The position numbers were made by a program, and so were the translations under genes. Below the pieces are notes generated by a model. It was not told the DNA's origin, ran no database searches, and worked only from the letters and a program-made list of their open reading frames with translations. Of a stretch of 64,000 nucleotides of DNA, positions 37,440 to 48,417 are shown piece by piece. This stretch comes from Congeria kusceri (lineage: Eukaryota; Mollusca; Bivalvia; Myida; Dreissenidae), in assembly GCA_027627225.1 (NCBI GenBank), contig CM051032.1:63723637-63787636 (forward strand). Reading direction: 5' to 3'. Numbering within the stretch: the first letter of the stretch is position 1; every line of letters starts with the position of its first letter.

Positions 37440-39110
37440 AACTCTGTGCCCTGTGGTTTCAGAGAAGAATTTTTAAATCATTTTGCCATTTACATCTATA
37501 TAAACCATGTGACCCCGGGGTGTGGCCAGTTTTGACGCCAGGGGCATCACTTGAACAATCTTTGTAGAGGACCACTATACAATGTTACATACCAATATGA
37601 AACCTCTGGGCCTTGCGGTTTCAGAGAAGATTTTAAAAGTCATTTTGCTATTCTTGTCTATAACAACCATGTGACCCCCGGGATGTGGCCATTTGAACAA
37701 TCTTTGTAGAGGACCACTATACAATGTCACATACCAAATATGAAAACTCTAGGCCTTGGAATTTCAGAAGAAGATTTTTAAAGTCATTTTGCTATTTAAG
37801 TCTATATAAACCATGTGAGCCACGGGGTGTGGCCAGTTTTGACCCCAGGGGTATCATTTGAACAATCTTTGTAGAGGACCACTATACAATGTTACATACC
37901 AAATATGAGACCTCTGGGCCTTGCAATTTCAGAGGAGAAGATTTTTAAAGTCATTTTGCTATTCAAGTCTATATAAACCATGTGACCCCCGGGGTGTGGC
38001 CAGTTTTCACCCCAGGGGCATCATTTGAACAATCTTTGTAGAGGACCACTATACAATTTTACATACCAAATATAAAACCTCTGGGCCTTGCGGTTTTAGA
38101 GGCGAAGATTTTTAAAGTCATTTTGCCATTCAAGTCTCTATAAACCATGTGACCCCGGGGTGAGGCCAATTTTTACCCCAGGGGCATCATTTGAACAACC
38201 TTTGTAGAGGACCACTATACAATGTTACGTAGCAACTATGGAACCTCTAGGCCTTGTGGTTTCAGAGAAGAAGATTTTTAAAGTCATTTTTGCTATTTAA
38301 GTCTATATAAACCATGTGAGCCCCGGGGTGTGGCCAGTTTTGACCCCAGGGGCATCATTTGAACATTCTTTGTAGAGCTCCACTATACAATGTCACATAC
38401 CAAATATGAAACCTCTGGGCCTTGCGGTTTCAGAGGAGAAGATTTTTAAAGTCATTTTGCTATTTAAGACTATATAAACCATGTGTGCCCCTGAGTGTGG
38501 CCAGTTTTAACCCCAGGGGCATCATTTGAACAATCTTTGTAGAGGACCACTAAACAATGTTACATACCAAATATGAAACCTCTGGGCCTTGCCGTTTCAG
38601 AGGAGAAGATTTTTAAAATCTTTTGCTATTCAAGTCTATATAAACCATGTGACCCCCGGGGTGTGGCCAGTTTTAACCCCAGTGGCATCTTTTGAACAAT
38701 CTTTGTAGAGGACCACTTTACAATGTTACATACCAAATATGAAACCTCTGTGCATTGAAGTTTCAGAGGAGAAGATTTTGAAAGTCATTTTGCTATTAAA
38801 GTCTATATAAACCATGTGACCCCGGGTGTGGCCAGTTTTGACCCCAGGGGCATCATTTGAACAAACTTTGTAGAGGACCACTATACAATGTTACATACCA
38901 AATATGAAACCTCTGGGCCTTGCGGTTTCAGAGAAGATTTTTAAAGTCATTTTGCTGTACAAGTCTATAGAAACCATGTGACCCCTGGGGCGTGGCCAGT
39001 TTTTACCCCAGGGGCATAATTTGAACAATCTTTGTAGAGGACCACTAGAGGATGTCAGATATCAAATATGACAGCTCCAAGCCTTGTGGTTTCAGAGAAG
39101 AAGATTTTTA
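37440..39110. repeat. Array II, about 165-bp units, 10 copies
   Basis: Units contain TTTGTAGAGGACCACTATAC, CCTCTGGGCCTTGCGGTTTC, AAAGTCATTTTGCTATT and ACCATGTGACCCCGGGGTGT. Ten TTTGTAGAG words occur at spacings of about 145-168 bp. Divergence between units is modest, around 5-12 percent by eye. Confidence 0.92.
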
Positions 39111-39349
39111 AAGTTTTCTGTTTTTTAATCTATTTTTAGCTCTGGTGACTTACATATGCAGCGGACCGAACCGATTTGATCAACTTTGAAAGAGGGTCAC
39201 CCAAGCATCATTCCTGTGAAGTTTCGTGAAAATCTGCCAAGCGGTTTAGGAGGAGATTTCGATAATATGAAATGTTGACGCACGACGGACAAAAGGCGAT
39301 CACAAAAGCTCACCATGAGCATGTTGTGTTCAGGTGAGCTAAAAAGGGC

Positions 39350-40065
39350 AATAACTCCAATAAAATCCTTGAAAGAGTTATGCTGAATGGTGTCAGCACC
39401 ATAAACAAGTATCTTGATTTTCAAATGAATGTCTTTGATAGTTATTGAGAACTTTTATATTTAACCAAAAAATGTAAAAAGATTATAAGTTGTAAGTCCA
39501 AACAAGGGTTACAAATCACAGGGTTACCTACCTTGATGTAATAAATTACCCTTTTGACAGTGAAAAAGCAGTCTCCGCGAAAGACCGTCGGACCTCGGAC
39601 ATTTGCCGATAAAAATCTGTGAGGTCCGAGAAAAACAAATATTGGTCCTCGTGTCTGGTTAAAATTTCGGTCAAAAATATTTTATGACAGCGATTGCTGT
39701 ATCTATTTCAACAACAGTCATAACGTCATACTTGAGGGTCACCGATTGTGTTGAAAACGTCAAAGGGACTTTGACAAATACAATTGAATTCATATATATC
39801 TTGCAAAATTAACATGCTGATTGTACATGTAGTAGCTTTAGTTGTCCGGGCCAGTAATATTTGGGGCATTAGCGGTCCTCTTGGCCAGTAATAAATTCAC
39901 GACTTTCGCGGAGACTGTGAACAAGTATGGAAAGTTTCAATTGGATACCATTCATAGTTTTTGGGAAATGGACTCTGACAAAAAACTTAACCAAAGCAGA
40001 CCCTGACACAGACGACAGAGCGACGACAATAACTCGACTTTTTTTCTTCGAAAAGTCGAGCTACT
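39350..40065. repeat. Repeat with 3' hairpin, interrupted by a MITE
   Basis: Starts near AGGGCAATAACTCCAATAAA and ends with CTCGACTTTTTTTCTTCGAA and AAAGTCGAG (40033-40060), a perfect 10-bp stem, then CTACTAAAAA. This is the same type of 3' end as at 32272-32300. The hAT-like element at 39569-39917 lies inside it. Confidence 0.6.
39569..39917. mobile_element. hAT-like MITE, family B, with 8-bp target duplication
   Basis: 349 bp with 15-bp perfect inverted ends CAGTCTCCGCGAAAG / CTTTCGCGGAGACTG. Flanking 8-mers TGAAAAAG (39561-39568) and TGAACAAG (39918-39925) differ at one base. CAG ends plus an 8-bp duplication fit the hAT superfamily. A longer relative is at 10156-10612. No transposase. 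Confidence 0.9.
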
Positions 40066-41400
40066 AAAAATGTAAGTTTACTAAGTTGATAGAATGTTCC
40101 TAACAGCACACTGTGGGACAGAACTTACATAAACTGTAATGTAATAAGGCCTAATAAGGTCTGTTTCCCGTAATTTTCTGAAAAAGATGTTTGGTAGGTA
40201 GGGAGTTCTTCTAATTCTCTCTTATTTTTCGAATAATATACTTAACGCCATGCTTTTTATAACCATGCTTTTTATAACTATGCTTTTTATAATTGGAAAC
40301 ATTAGTTGCATTTAAGCATGAGGGTAGATTGCACTTTACTGGTACGATGAGCACCTGCTAACGGTTAACAACATAGCGGTAGTGAAGTTGAAAAAGCAAT
40401 ATAAAGCAGCAGTGTGGGGTGGCAGCCCCATCATCAAGAAAAACAAATAAACAAAAAAGCGGCTATGTGGGGGAAGTAGCTCCCATAATGAAAATATATT
40501 ATGATGATCTTTGTAAAGTGAATTGCCCCAATATTGTTGTTGGCATAGGCACAATATCGTTAAATTTGACTGGATTTCTTTTTGTAAAACAAATGCAGTA
40601 GGGGGGGGGGGTGAACAAATATCATATGGTTGGTACGGTTACAAACTTTTTTTAAGCCTAAGTAACAGCATAAAGAAATATGGCAGCGATGACAAGGTTA
40701 AACAAGTAGTTCAATTTATCAAAATATGCTAGAAAAAAAATATACATAAGGTTTACATATTAAAGAAAACACATTTTAGTGTATAAAATATGCAAAGTAA
40801 GTGCAAATTAAATAACCACCAAATTAAGGACTAGAGTCCTTAAAGGCTTAAATTTGTACAGTTCAGTACACTAGTAATCATGTACACCTTGTTTGTGTAA
40901 CGAGTTTGTTACAAAAACAACATGATGTGTCACAATCATTATTCTCAACGCCATGAACTCGATACGAAATTGAGAATTAATAGAAACCATCAAATATTGA
41001 ATTACATCCGAAATATTTCGATATCCGAAATTGATAACACTTCATAAATAGCAACTAATAACAAACATATCCACGTCAGATATGTAGCCTATAGAGACGG
41101 AATGCTTACACAAACTTTCAAAACATGTAACTTAATACGAAAGTGAAATGACCATCAATAAATCCTACCTTTTAAGGCCAATAAGTGTTCTTTTTCTCGG
41201 CTGCCTTCCATCTTGCCGTCGAACACGAATATACACACTCTTGTCATCAAAGGCTAGACACAACTATATGTCAATGTCTTGCACACCGGCTACATTCCAT
41301 TTACCTCTGTAGAGGGCTCGGAAAGTACTCCAGTGCAATTCAGGTGATTTTAGTCAAATGATCATAACATTTAAAGACGTTTTGTGTCCTAATTTTTCCG
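40066..41400. other. No gene seen
   Basis: AT-rich intergenic sequence. CCATGCTTTTTATAA is repeated three times in tandem at 40248-40292. A run of nine or more G lies near 40600. No coding signal. Confidence 0.4.
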
Positions 41401-41410
41401 TAAAAGTATA

Positions 41411-41508
41411 GGATAGACCCCGAGTAGCGGCTGTATATGTAATTTATACCCGAGCGTTAGCTAGGGTATACATTTCATATACAGCTGCTACAAGAGGGTT
41501 TTCTATCC
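41411..41508. repeat. Long imperfect hairpin, about 45-bp arms
   Basis: GGATAGACCCCGAGTAGCGG, CTGTATATGTAATTTATACC pairs with GGGTATACATTTCATATACA, GCTGCTACAAGAGGGTTTTC, TATCC. The centre is CGAGCGTTAGCTA. It is non-coding and of similar build to the hairpin at 33467. Confidence 0.75.
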
Positions 41509-41782
41509 GACTTAGACCACATATAATAAATGTTTGGTTTAACGTACTAGAAAACATATACAGGCGACCTTTACATGCCATAAAAAGCTGGATGTGCACG
41601 AGCAAACAGCTTAATTCATGGCCACTTTGACTTGCAATGTTCTAGCAGTTAAGACAAAATTCATATTTGAAAAATCAACATGCTATTTGAAGCAATTGAA
41701 TTAAAATTAACCATAGTAATTACAACAACAGCAACTACATCAACCACTAATAGCACTTAAAATACCACCACTTCCTCCACAA

Positions 41783-42371
41783 TTGCTAACTACAACAACC
41801 CGAAAAAACAATGCGAACAACAAAAGCAAGAACAACAACAACACGACCAACAACAAGAACTACAACAACAACAACAATACGAATAACAACATGAACAACA
41901 AAAACACGAACAACAAGACGAACAACAAAAACACCAGAAATAACATGATCATCAACAACACGAAGAACAATACAAACAATAATAACACGAACAACAACAC
42001 GAAGAACAACACAAACAATAACAACACGAACAACAATGCGAAGAACAACACTAACAACAACACGAAGAACAATACAAACAATAATAACACGAACAACAAT
42101 GCGAAGAACAATACAAACAATAATAACACTAACAACAACACGAAGAACAATACAAACAATAATAACACGAACAACAATGCGAAGAACAACACTAACAACA
42201 ACACGAAGAACAATACAAACAAAAACAACATGAAGAACAACATGAAGAACAACACGAAGAACAACACAAAAACAACAACAATACGAACAACAACATACAT
42301 GAACAACAACAACAATACGAACAACAATAAGAACAACAACAGTTAACAACAACAACATGAACAACAACAAC
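41783..42371. repeat. AAC-rich microsatellite tract with higher-order repeat
   Basis: Almost every triplet is AAC, AAT, ACG, ACT or AAG over about 590 bp. It therefore reads as poly-Asn with Thr and Lys in one frame and as hydrophobic Val/Leu on the other strand. These frames are artefacts of composition. The block CAACAATGCGAAGAACAACA occurs at 42031 and again at 42172, so the tract has a duplicated unit of about 141 bp. Confidence 0.93.
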
Positions 42372-42431
42372 AGCTACTACTACTTATATTACTACTACTA
42401 CTACTACTAATACTAATACTAACACTACTAC
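42372..42431. repeat. ACT-rich microsatellite
   Basis: ACTACTACT units with AAT/ATA interruptions directly follow the AAC tract. Probably part of the same microsatellite expansion zone. Confidence 0.9.
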
Positions 42432-44024
42432 ATTGAATTATTTGGCCTTTACACCGCTACTTGCGCACGAGGAAATCGGGAGTTATATATACATGTACCA
42501 ACACCTTACTGCTAGTGTGTGGGATTTATTCAACACTTGTTCTTGCCTCTGATTGGTCGGCTGGCGACCACTGTGGTCTAAGGAATGTGTTTCTTGTGCA
42601 TGATTTTTGCAAGGAGAAATCCTGTCATTGTGGTCAGTGAAGTTTTTTTTCAATTTAGAGGGTCGTTTAATAAACATATACTAGTGTGGTATCAAAATTA
42701 AATGAGGACATTTATTAACTTGGTTCAACAAATTAAGAAAACATAGATACTTTTAACAAAGCAACACGGTTAACCATGTTTACTGTGCACATTTACCTAT
42801 TAGTGGTCAAAAATTCACCACGTGATTTTGTGTTTGTAAATGGTTGAATGTATTATAGATTTAAAACTTTGAATACTATGCAACATGCTTCATAGACTGC
42901 CCTCAAAATCACTTGTCCAGTTTTTGACAATTGATAGTATTGTTAGAAGTACGGTTTTTCATGAAAAGCATGGAACTTGTGCAAATTACCACTGTGTTTA
43001 CATAAATTATGCGAACTGATTCCATCTGTGTAAAAATAGACATGAAAATAGTTCCAATTATAGTTAAATACATGTTTCCGTTTTGACAAGATTCTTGTCA
43101 TTGGGCCCATTGCAGAGGTGTATGGAGAGAGCAACGAACGACAACTCTGCTAGGAGATTGGCAAGATGTATGAAACAATATTGGAGTGGTGATATATCCT
43201 GATTTTGGAGCGTCTTGAATGATATGTATTTCACTGTCTGTATGTATGCATCTTGCCAGCTCTGACGTTATTTAATTGGACTTCAAATATCGACGACATC
43301 GTCATGGATATGATATACACAGTTTGCTACAACGAAAACTAACCCTAACCCTAACCCTCAATCTCATTAAAATCAAATCCTAACATTGTTAGAATCTGAA
43401 GACATCGTATAACAGGTCACGTTCAAATGACCTTCCGAACAATAAAATCTCAGCACTGCTGCTGCGCCCACTGAAATTGCCTTTTGCACAGCAATGTTTG
43501 GCCACGGTTTGTGAAAAGTGATGCATTTCCAGCTGATCCTCGGGAATAAATCATTTACAGCTAATTTTCACGTGAATAACAATCGATATAGTGGTACCTT
43601 ACAGGGGCGTCGGCAACATTTCAAAATTGGCGCGGCGAGTGGGGGGGGGGGGGGAGTAGCTTCCAGATTTATACTTTTTCTCTGAATTTCAATGGTATAA
43701 TATCGCATTTTAGACTATCCCATGGACTGTATTTAGGAATTAATGTGCACGCAATAACTACATGAATATGATATTATCGCATTTACTGTATTGGTGAAAT
43801 ATAATAATTATATTCATAAAGTCGATTTTATAAACTGGTAAGCAATCTCAAGAATTGTCAGATGCACATAAAAATATTCTTAGATAAAATAGGAAATACC
43901 CACAGAACTATTATACCAGTCTGTGAAATATCAACAAAAGTTTGTAATTGTAAACCAGTGAGGGTTGAAATAACGTTGTTCTGGATGTTTCTTTCCGAAC
44001 GAACGTTTATGAAAATTGAAATTA
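42432..44024. other. No gene seen; short telomere-like repeat
   Basis: AT-rich intergenic sequence. CTAACCCTAACCCTAACCCT lies at 43339-43358 and matches the metazoan telomere unit on the C-rich strand. A G run of about 14 is at 43640. No coding signal otherwise. Confidence 0.5.
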
Positions 44025-47000
44025 TATAGCTGATTAGGTACATTCATACTTAATGACAATAACATAATGGGACATGAATTCTGTTTTCTTGGAATTTGAA
44101 GTTAAGATTTGTGTTATAGCTATTATATAATTAATAATATCAATAGAGTGTGTTTAAATCCTCTTTTAAAATTGTTGACAAAGATGTTTTCTGTATATTG
44201 TTGATAACACTTACCGTCTACCTTACTAAGTGGCCTCTACGAGAAACATAGAGGCACTAATCTGCACCTATCATTATCAATGTCATAATTATGACACACG
44301 GGCCGTTGATTGCCACTGATTAGGGGCCAGCATGATGGATGGTAATTTAATTGACCACGTGGAACAGCAACCGACTTTAAACAACAGGGAAGGCGTACTT
44401 TACCAGTTTCCGAGAAGGGGCGGCGGAATTTGTACATGACGATCACTTGCCGAAATATTGGGGAGGCGGCCGCCGCCCCTGCCGCTCCATTGCCCACGCC
44501 CATGAAGCATTAGGCGAGTAAACACCCAAAGTTCACGCTAATTTCGTTCATAGAATTTTTGGTTTATAGATGAAGTTATATCACAACACTTTGAAGGCAA
44601 CAGTTTGATTGGCTCCTAAAAATGTAATCTGAACGTGACCCCTAATGCGCAGTCATCAGATCCAGTCAGCGGATAATATAGTTGCGTCAGACTGGAGATG
44701 ATTTTAAAGAGATTGCCCTAACCCTAAGCCGCATATGTATTGCAAACCTGAGGTAAAGTCCCGAGTCCGTGCACATATCGAACCTATCCGATTAAAATCA
44801 GCTTCTAAAATACGTTATGTACGTACTATGCTTGTTACTGGTAATGAAGAATGATGAGTAATTAAAGTTTACACCAGCATCTGTCTGTTAAAACCCGAAG
44901 TGATTTATGTAAAGTGTATGCCCAAGAACCAATTAATATGTTCGACCCCTCTTAGAGTACGCCGATGTCGTATGGGACAATTGTTCTAACGAACTCATCA
45001 ACGTAATTGAAGCAGTCCAAAACGAAGTTGCAAGGATCGTAACTGGAGCCACCAAGTATCGTAACCTTGATCGTCTCCTGTCGGATCTAAACTGGGAATC
45101 TCTAGCCGAAAGACGACGAAACCATAAACTTCTACTTCTATTCAAGATGAAAAATAATCTTACCCCAACATACCTGTCTAACCTGATTCCTTTGCTTCCT
45201 GACCTGACCTATTCACTTCGTAGCAATCACGACATACCTATTATCTACACAAAAAGTCAGTTGTATGGGTATTCATTTCTACTCTCGACTATACGTGCAT
45301 GGAATGCTCTCCTATCGCCCACACGTAATGCAACTACTGTGCTAGACTTTAAGTGAAAGCTTACGAAAAAGCAAAGCACAAGGTCACCTACCCTTTATAA
45401 CATTGGTAATAGAACATTACAGATTCATCACTGTCGCCTTCGCCTGGGATGTAGCACACTGAACTACGAGCAGTATCGTAGGAACATCATAGACACTCCG
45501 TTCTGTTCCTGCGGCGAAGAAGAAACACCAACCCACTACCTTCTCCTTTGCCCTAGATTCAATAGTGCTCGCAATTCCTTTCTCTCAAATCTGCCATGTC
45601 CAATGACTCTAAACAATCTCCTTTTTGGAGATGACCGGTTATCATTCGAGGATAATAAATACGTTTTCCAGCGTGTCCATGGTTTCATTGCAGCAACTGA
45701 ACGCTTCGACTCGTAGACGGTGTTTTGGATCGATCCTCCCCGACTCCCTTAAGGTGTGTGACAATGTGAAATTCATTTGATATTGAATTTTCTTATAGTT
45801 CAGAATAGTCGATATGTTTCACTAAAAGCTAAACACATTTTGTTCTGTCATAGTACTTAGAACTTAACTACTAAGCGACAACATGTTCTTCTGCAACTAC
45901 AATACACTCGTAACCAACTGATTAAATGTGCAAATTATCTGCGTAAACTCCAGCATGGAAAAGAACTCGCATAAGCATCTTCGATGCTTGTTTTCTAATC
46001 CATAAAATACCATATCATTGTTGTATATTCACATGTTAATTATGTTGTACATTCATGAACAAATAAATATGTTTAAACAAATATTAATATTTTTAACAGA
46101 AGCTAACTATACCCTTGTGTAGGTTGTTGTTGTTGTTATTAAGTTTTTTCAATTGTAAATTGTAATTGACATTCATTTTACAACGTTGTTTGTTGATGTC
46201 ATAGATCAGCGCTACTTGAGACCAATCCCACCATGCAAAACAGTTAAAAGCCAATTATACATACATACCAAGTCTTCAATATGTCGTACCCTATATTACA
46301 TCTTCTTAAACGAATAAACAAATAAATTAAAATTAATAAAAAATAACAAAATACAAGTCAGGCGCGGCCATGTGAATTCTGGATTAGAGGGGGCGGCCGA
46401 AAAAAAATCAGTAACTACCAACCATACAATTATATTTAATTAGCGCAATTTAAAGGCGCTTCATAAAGGTATTTAGACTTTTGTACAAAACCAAGAATTC
46501 TGATTTATTTATGACATTCTTTGAGGATTTTGTTGAGCGCTGGGCTTGCCCAGACATAGGTAAGCCTCTTGAAAAAAAATGAGTGTAATTGTCAAAAGGA
46601 CCACAACATGTTTTTAAATGTCGTTTTGACAATACATTATTGAAGATTACATTTGAATGTTTGAACCAATAACAAAAAAAATTGTATGTTTTCTCAAATA
46701 TTTCATACTACAACAGGGCATATGCTGCATCCACAGCCCTATGACCCCCCCCCCCCCCCCCGAACAAAGTGCTTCTACTACAGTAGAGTAAATTATGTGT
46801 CCAGTACCCTCCCACCCAGCATTAGTGCGTATCCTTGATTCCACCTCAATCACGCCCATGGAGAGCAGTGGTGGATTATAGACTTGATGACAATGACAAT
46901 ATCATTGGTACAGATATATGAGTGTTTACTTTATATATCAGATGTAAACTTGTATTAGTACATACGACAATTTGCTGCTAAACAGACAACAACAACTCAT

Positions 47001-47105
47001 TAGAAACGGAGTGGATATGTTAATATCGAGGGGGGGGGGCGCTAATCCGCTTCCGCAACCGATTTAAATCCGCATTTGCAAATTAACTACCAATAAGTTT
47101 ATTTT
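44025..47105 (+). repeat. 3.1-kb direct duplication, copy 1
   Basis: Matches 48418-51518 at an offset of 4393 bp for the first 2 kb and slightly less after small indels. By eye about 97-98 percent identical. It contains the repeat shared with intron 2, a reverse transcriptase remnant (44937-45716), a C run of about 18 (46746) and a G run (47031). Ends are near GATTAGGTACATTC and ACTACCAATAAGTTTA. A 1.3-kb unrelated spacer separates the copies. Confidence 0.93.
44937..45716 (+). pseudogene. Non-LTR retrotransposon reverse transcriptase, C-terminal remnant (copy 1)
   Basis: Frame reads VRPLLEYADVVWDNCSNELI, then AVQNEVARIVTGATK and NWESLAERRRNHKLLLL, the conserved thumb/C-terminal region of many non-LTR reverse transcriptases. 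Downstream CSCGEEETPTHYLLLCPRF is the usual Cys/His-containing tail. A TGA at 45354 (after VLDFK) interrupts the frame, probably from CGA, and the same stop is in copy 2. The catalytic domain is missing, so the element is dead and 5' truncated. Confidence 0.88.
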
Positions 47106-47106
47106 A

Positions 47107-47320
47107 AACAAGAAATGTCTTTAAAAAAGACAATCGGCGTTGACACTAATATACCGAGATATCATTTTTACCCTAAACATATGATACAGGAGGGCCAAGA
47201 TGATCGGTTACGTGGCTTCTCGGACCCCAGATTTTTCGGTCCCCACCTATATTAGGAGACTTCTCGGACCCCAGATTTTTCGGACACCATAAGAAAACTT
47301 CTCGGATCCCAAAATTAATT
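47107..47320. repeat. AACAAGA-headed repeat (copy with inverted partner at 61.9 kb)
   Basis: Begins AAACAAGAAATGTCTTT-AAA-AAGACAATCG, a header with the hairpin TGTCTTT/AAAGACA. The rest has three diverged copies of GACTTCTCGGACCCCAGATT with TTTTCGG. The same sequence lies inverted at 61917-62128. It sits exactly at the end of duplication copy 1. Confidence 0.75.
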
Positions 47321-48417
47321 TGTGATTAATTCAATAATTATTAATATGTGTAACGTAAATTAACCGATTATACCGCCACATGTTTTCACAAGTGATACAT
47401 GAGTAACCTTAATAATGTACGTAAACGTCATTATTATGTAAATTTGTCAGCCAAATTTAACAAATTAACAATTTACGAATATAATTGCGGGAATAAATCA
47501 AAATTATTTGTTATCAGACGCGTATAGTTATTCTTAAGTAACACGGTGCCTGTACCACGTGATCTATTTTGTTTCGTGTGGGTCATTCCAGCGAAAACAT
47601 TTAAATCATGCCAAAACAGTATGTATGTCTAAAGAAAACATAATATATAATCCATAATTATCGTTAGGTGGACGTGATTTAGAGGTCGGACTACGACTAG
47701 AAAAGTTACGTTCTAATGAATGTTTCAGATCACTCTGTAACATTAAGGAAAATGGAAAGGACAAATATGTATTAAATTTGCATTAATACGGGCAAAATAT
47801 GTGTGCTGTTAATGATTTTAACTAGAAATGAAATCCAAACGATTTGTCGTAGTTTGTTAATACGCATTATGTGCAAAACCTTTAAGTGGGCAAAGACCAG
47901 ACCAATGGCTAAATGAAAAACTATAGCATACCCTTATATATTTTATATGACGGTAGTTACAATAGAATTGTTGACCTCTCAAGATGAATTTGAAGGAAAA
48001 GTACAAGTCCAAAATTAACGTGTAAATAGACATAGAAACTCACTAGAAAAGACTTGCCGCAACAGAAGTATTTTCAACTGCGTTGAAAAATTCATGTTAT
48101 TGACCCTCAACTGTCAGTGTTGTAGTGTAAGTTAAAGAAAATAATATTAAATGGCTTTAATTGGAAGTTTGCAATGTCTTAAACTTCTGTATTCCACACA
48201 TAGCATAGCAGATTTGTGACCCAAGCATAGCAATATTTTTTTTCTACAAAAAATCGGCTTCAGACGTATGTGGGCAAACATACTTTGTGTGCTGTTAAGA
48301 ATTACAGTGTCCGCCCTATGTTTGGCATCTTCAGCAGCAATATTATGAAATTTATTGACGATTAAACAAAAAAATATTCCACGCATAGCATACCCATTTA
48401 TGTTTAAAAAGAAATTA
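47321..48417. other. Spacer between duplication copies, no gene seen
   Basis: AT-rich sequence. A minus-strand frame at 48147-48458 shows no recognisable domain. Not shared with the duplication. Confidence 0.4.

Larger units (their letters stand above)
36552..39345. mobile_element. 2.8-kb AACAAGA-type element with two internal arrays
   Basis: Header ends in the hairpin GGGCCA-CTA-TGGCCC, followed by GCTCACCTGA (36586). The 3' end is a hairpin AGCTCACC / GGTGAGCT (39307-39340) followed by AAAAA. So the 5' GCTCACCTG and 3' CAGGTGAGC are complementary. Between lie two tandem arrays, listed separately. No protein is encoded. Its mechanism is unknown. Terminal hairpins rather than simple TIRs would fit a Helitron-like or other unusual non-autonomous element. 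Confidence 0.7.

Noticed and set aside
41783..42370. Four long overlapping frames (poly-Asn, poly-Val/Leu)
   Set aside because: Produced by the AAC microsatellite, which contains no stop triplets in most frames.
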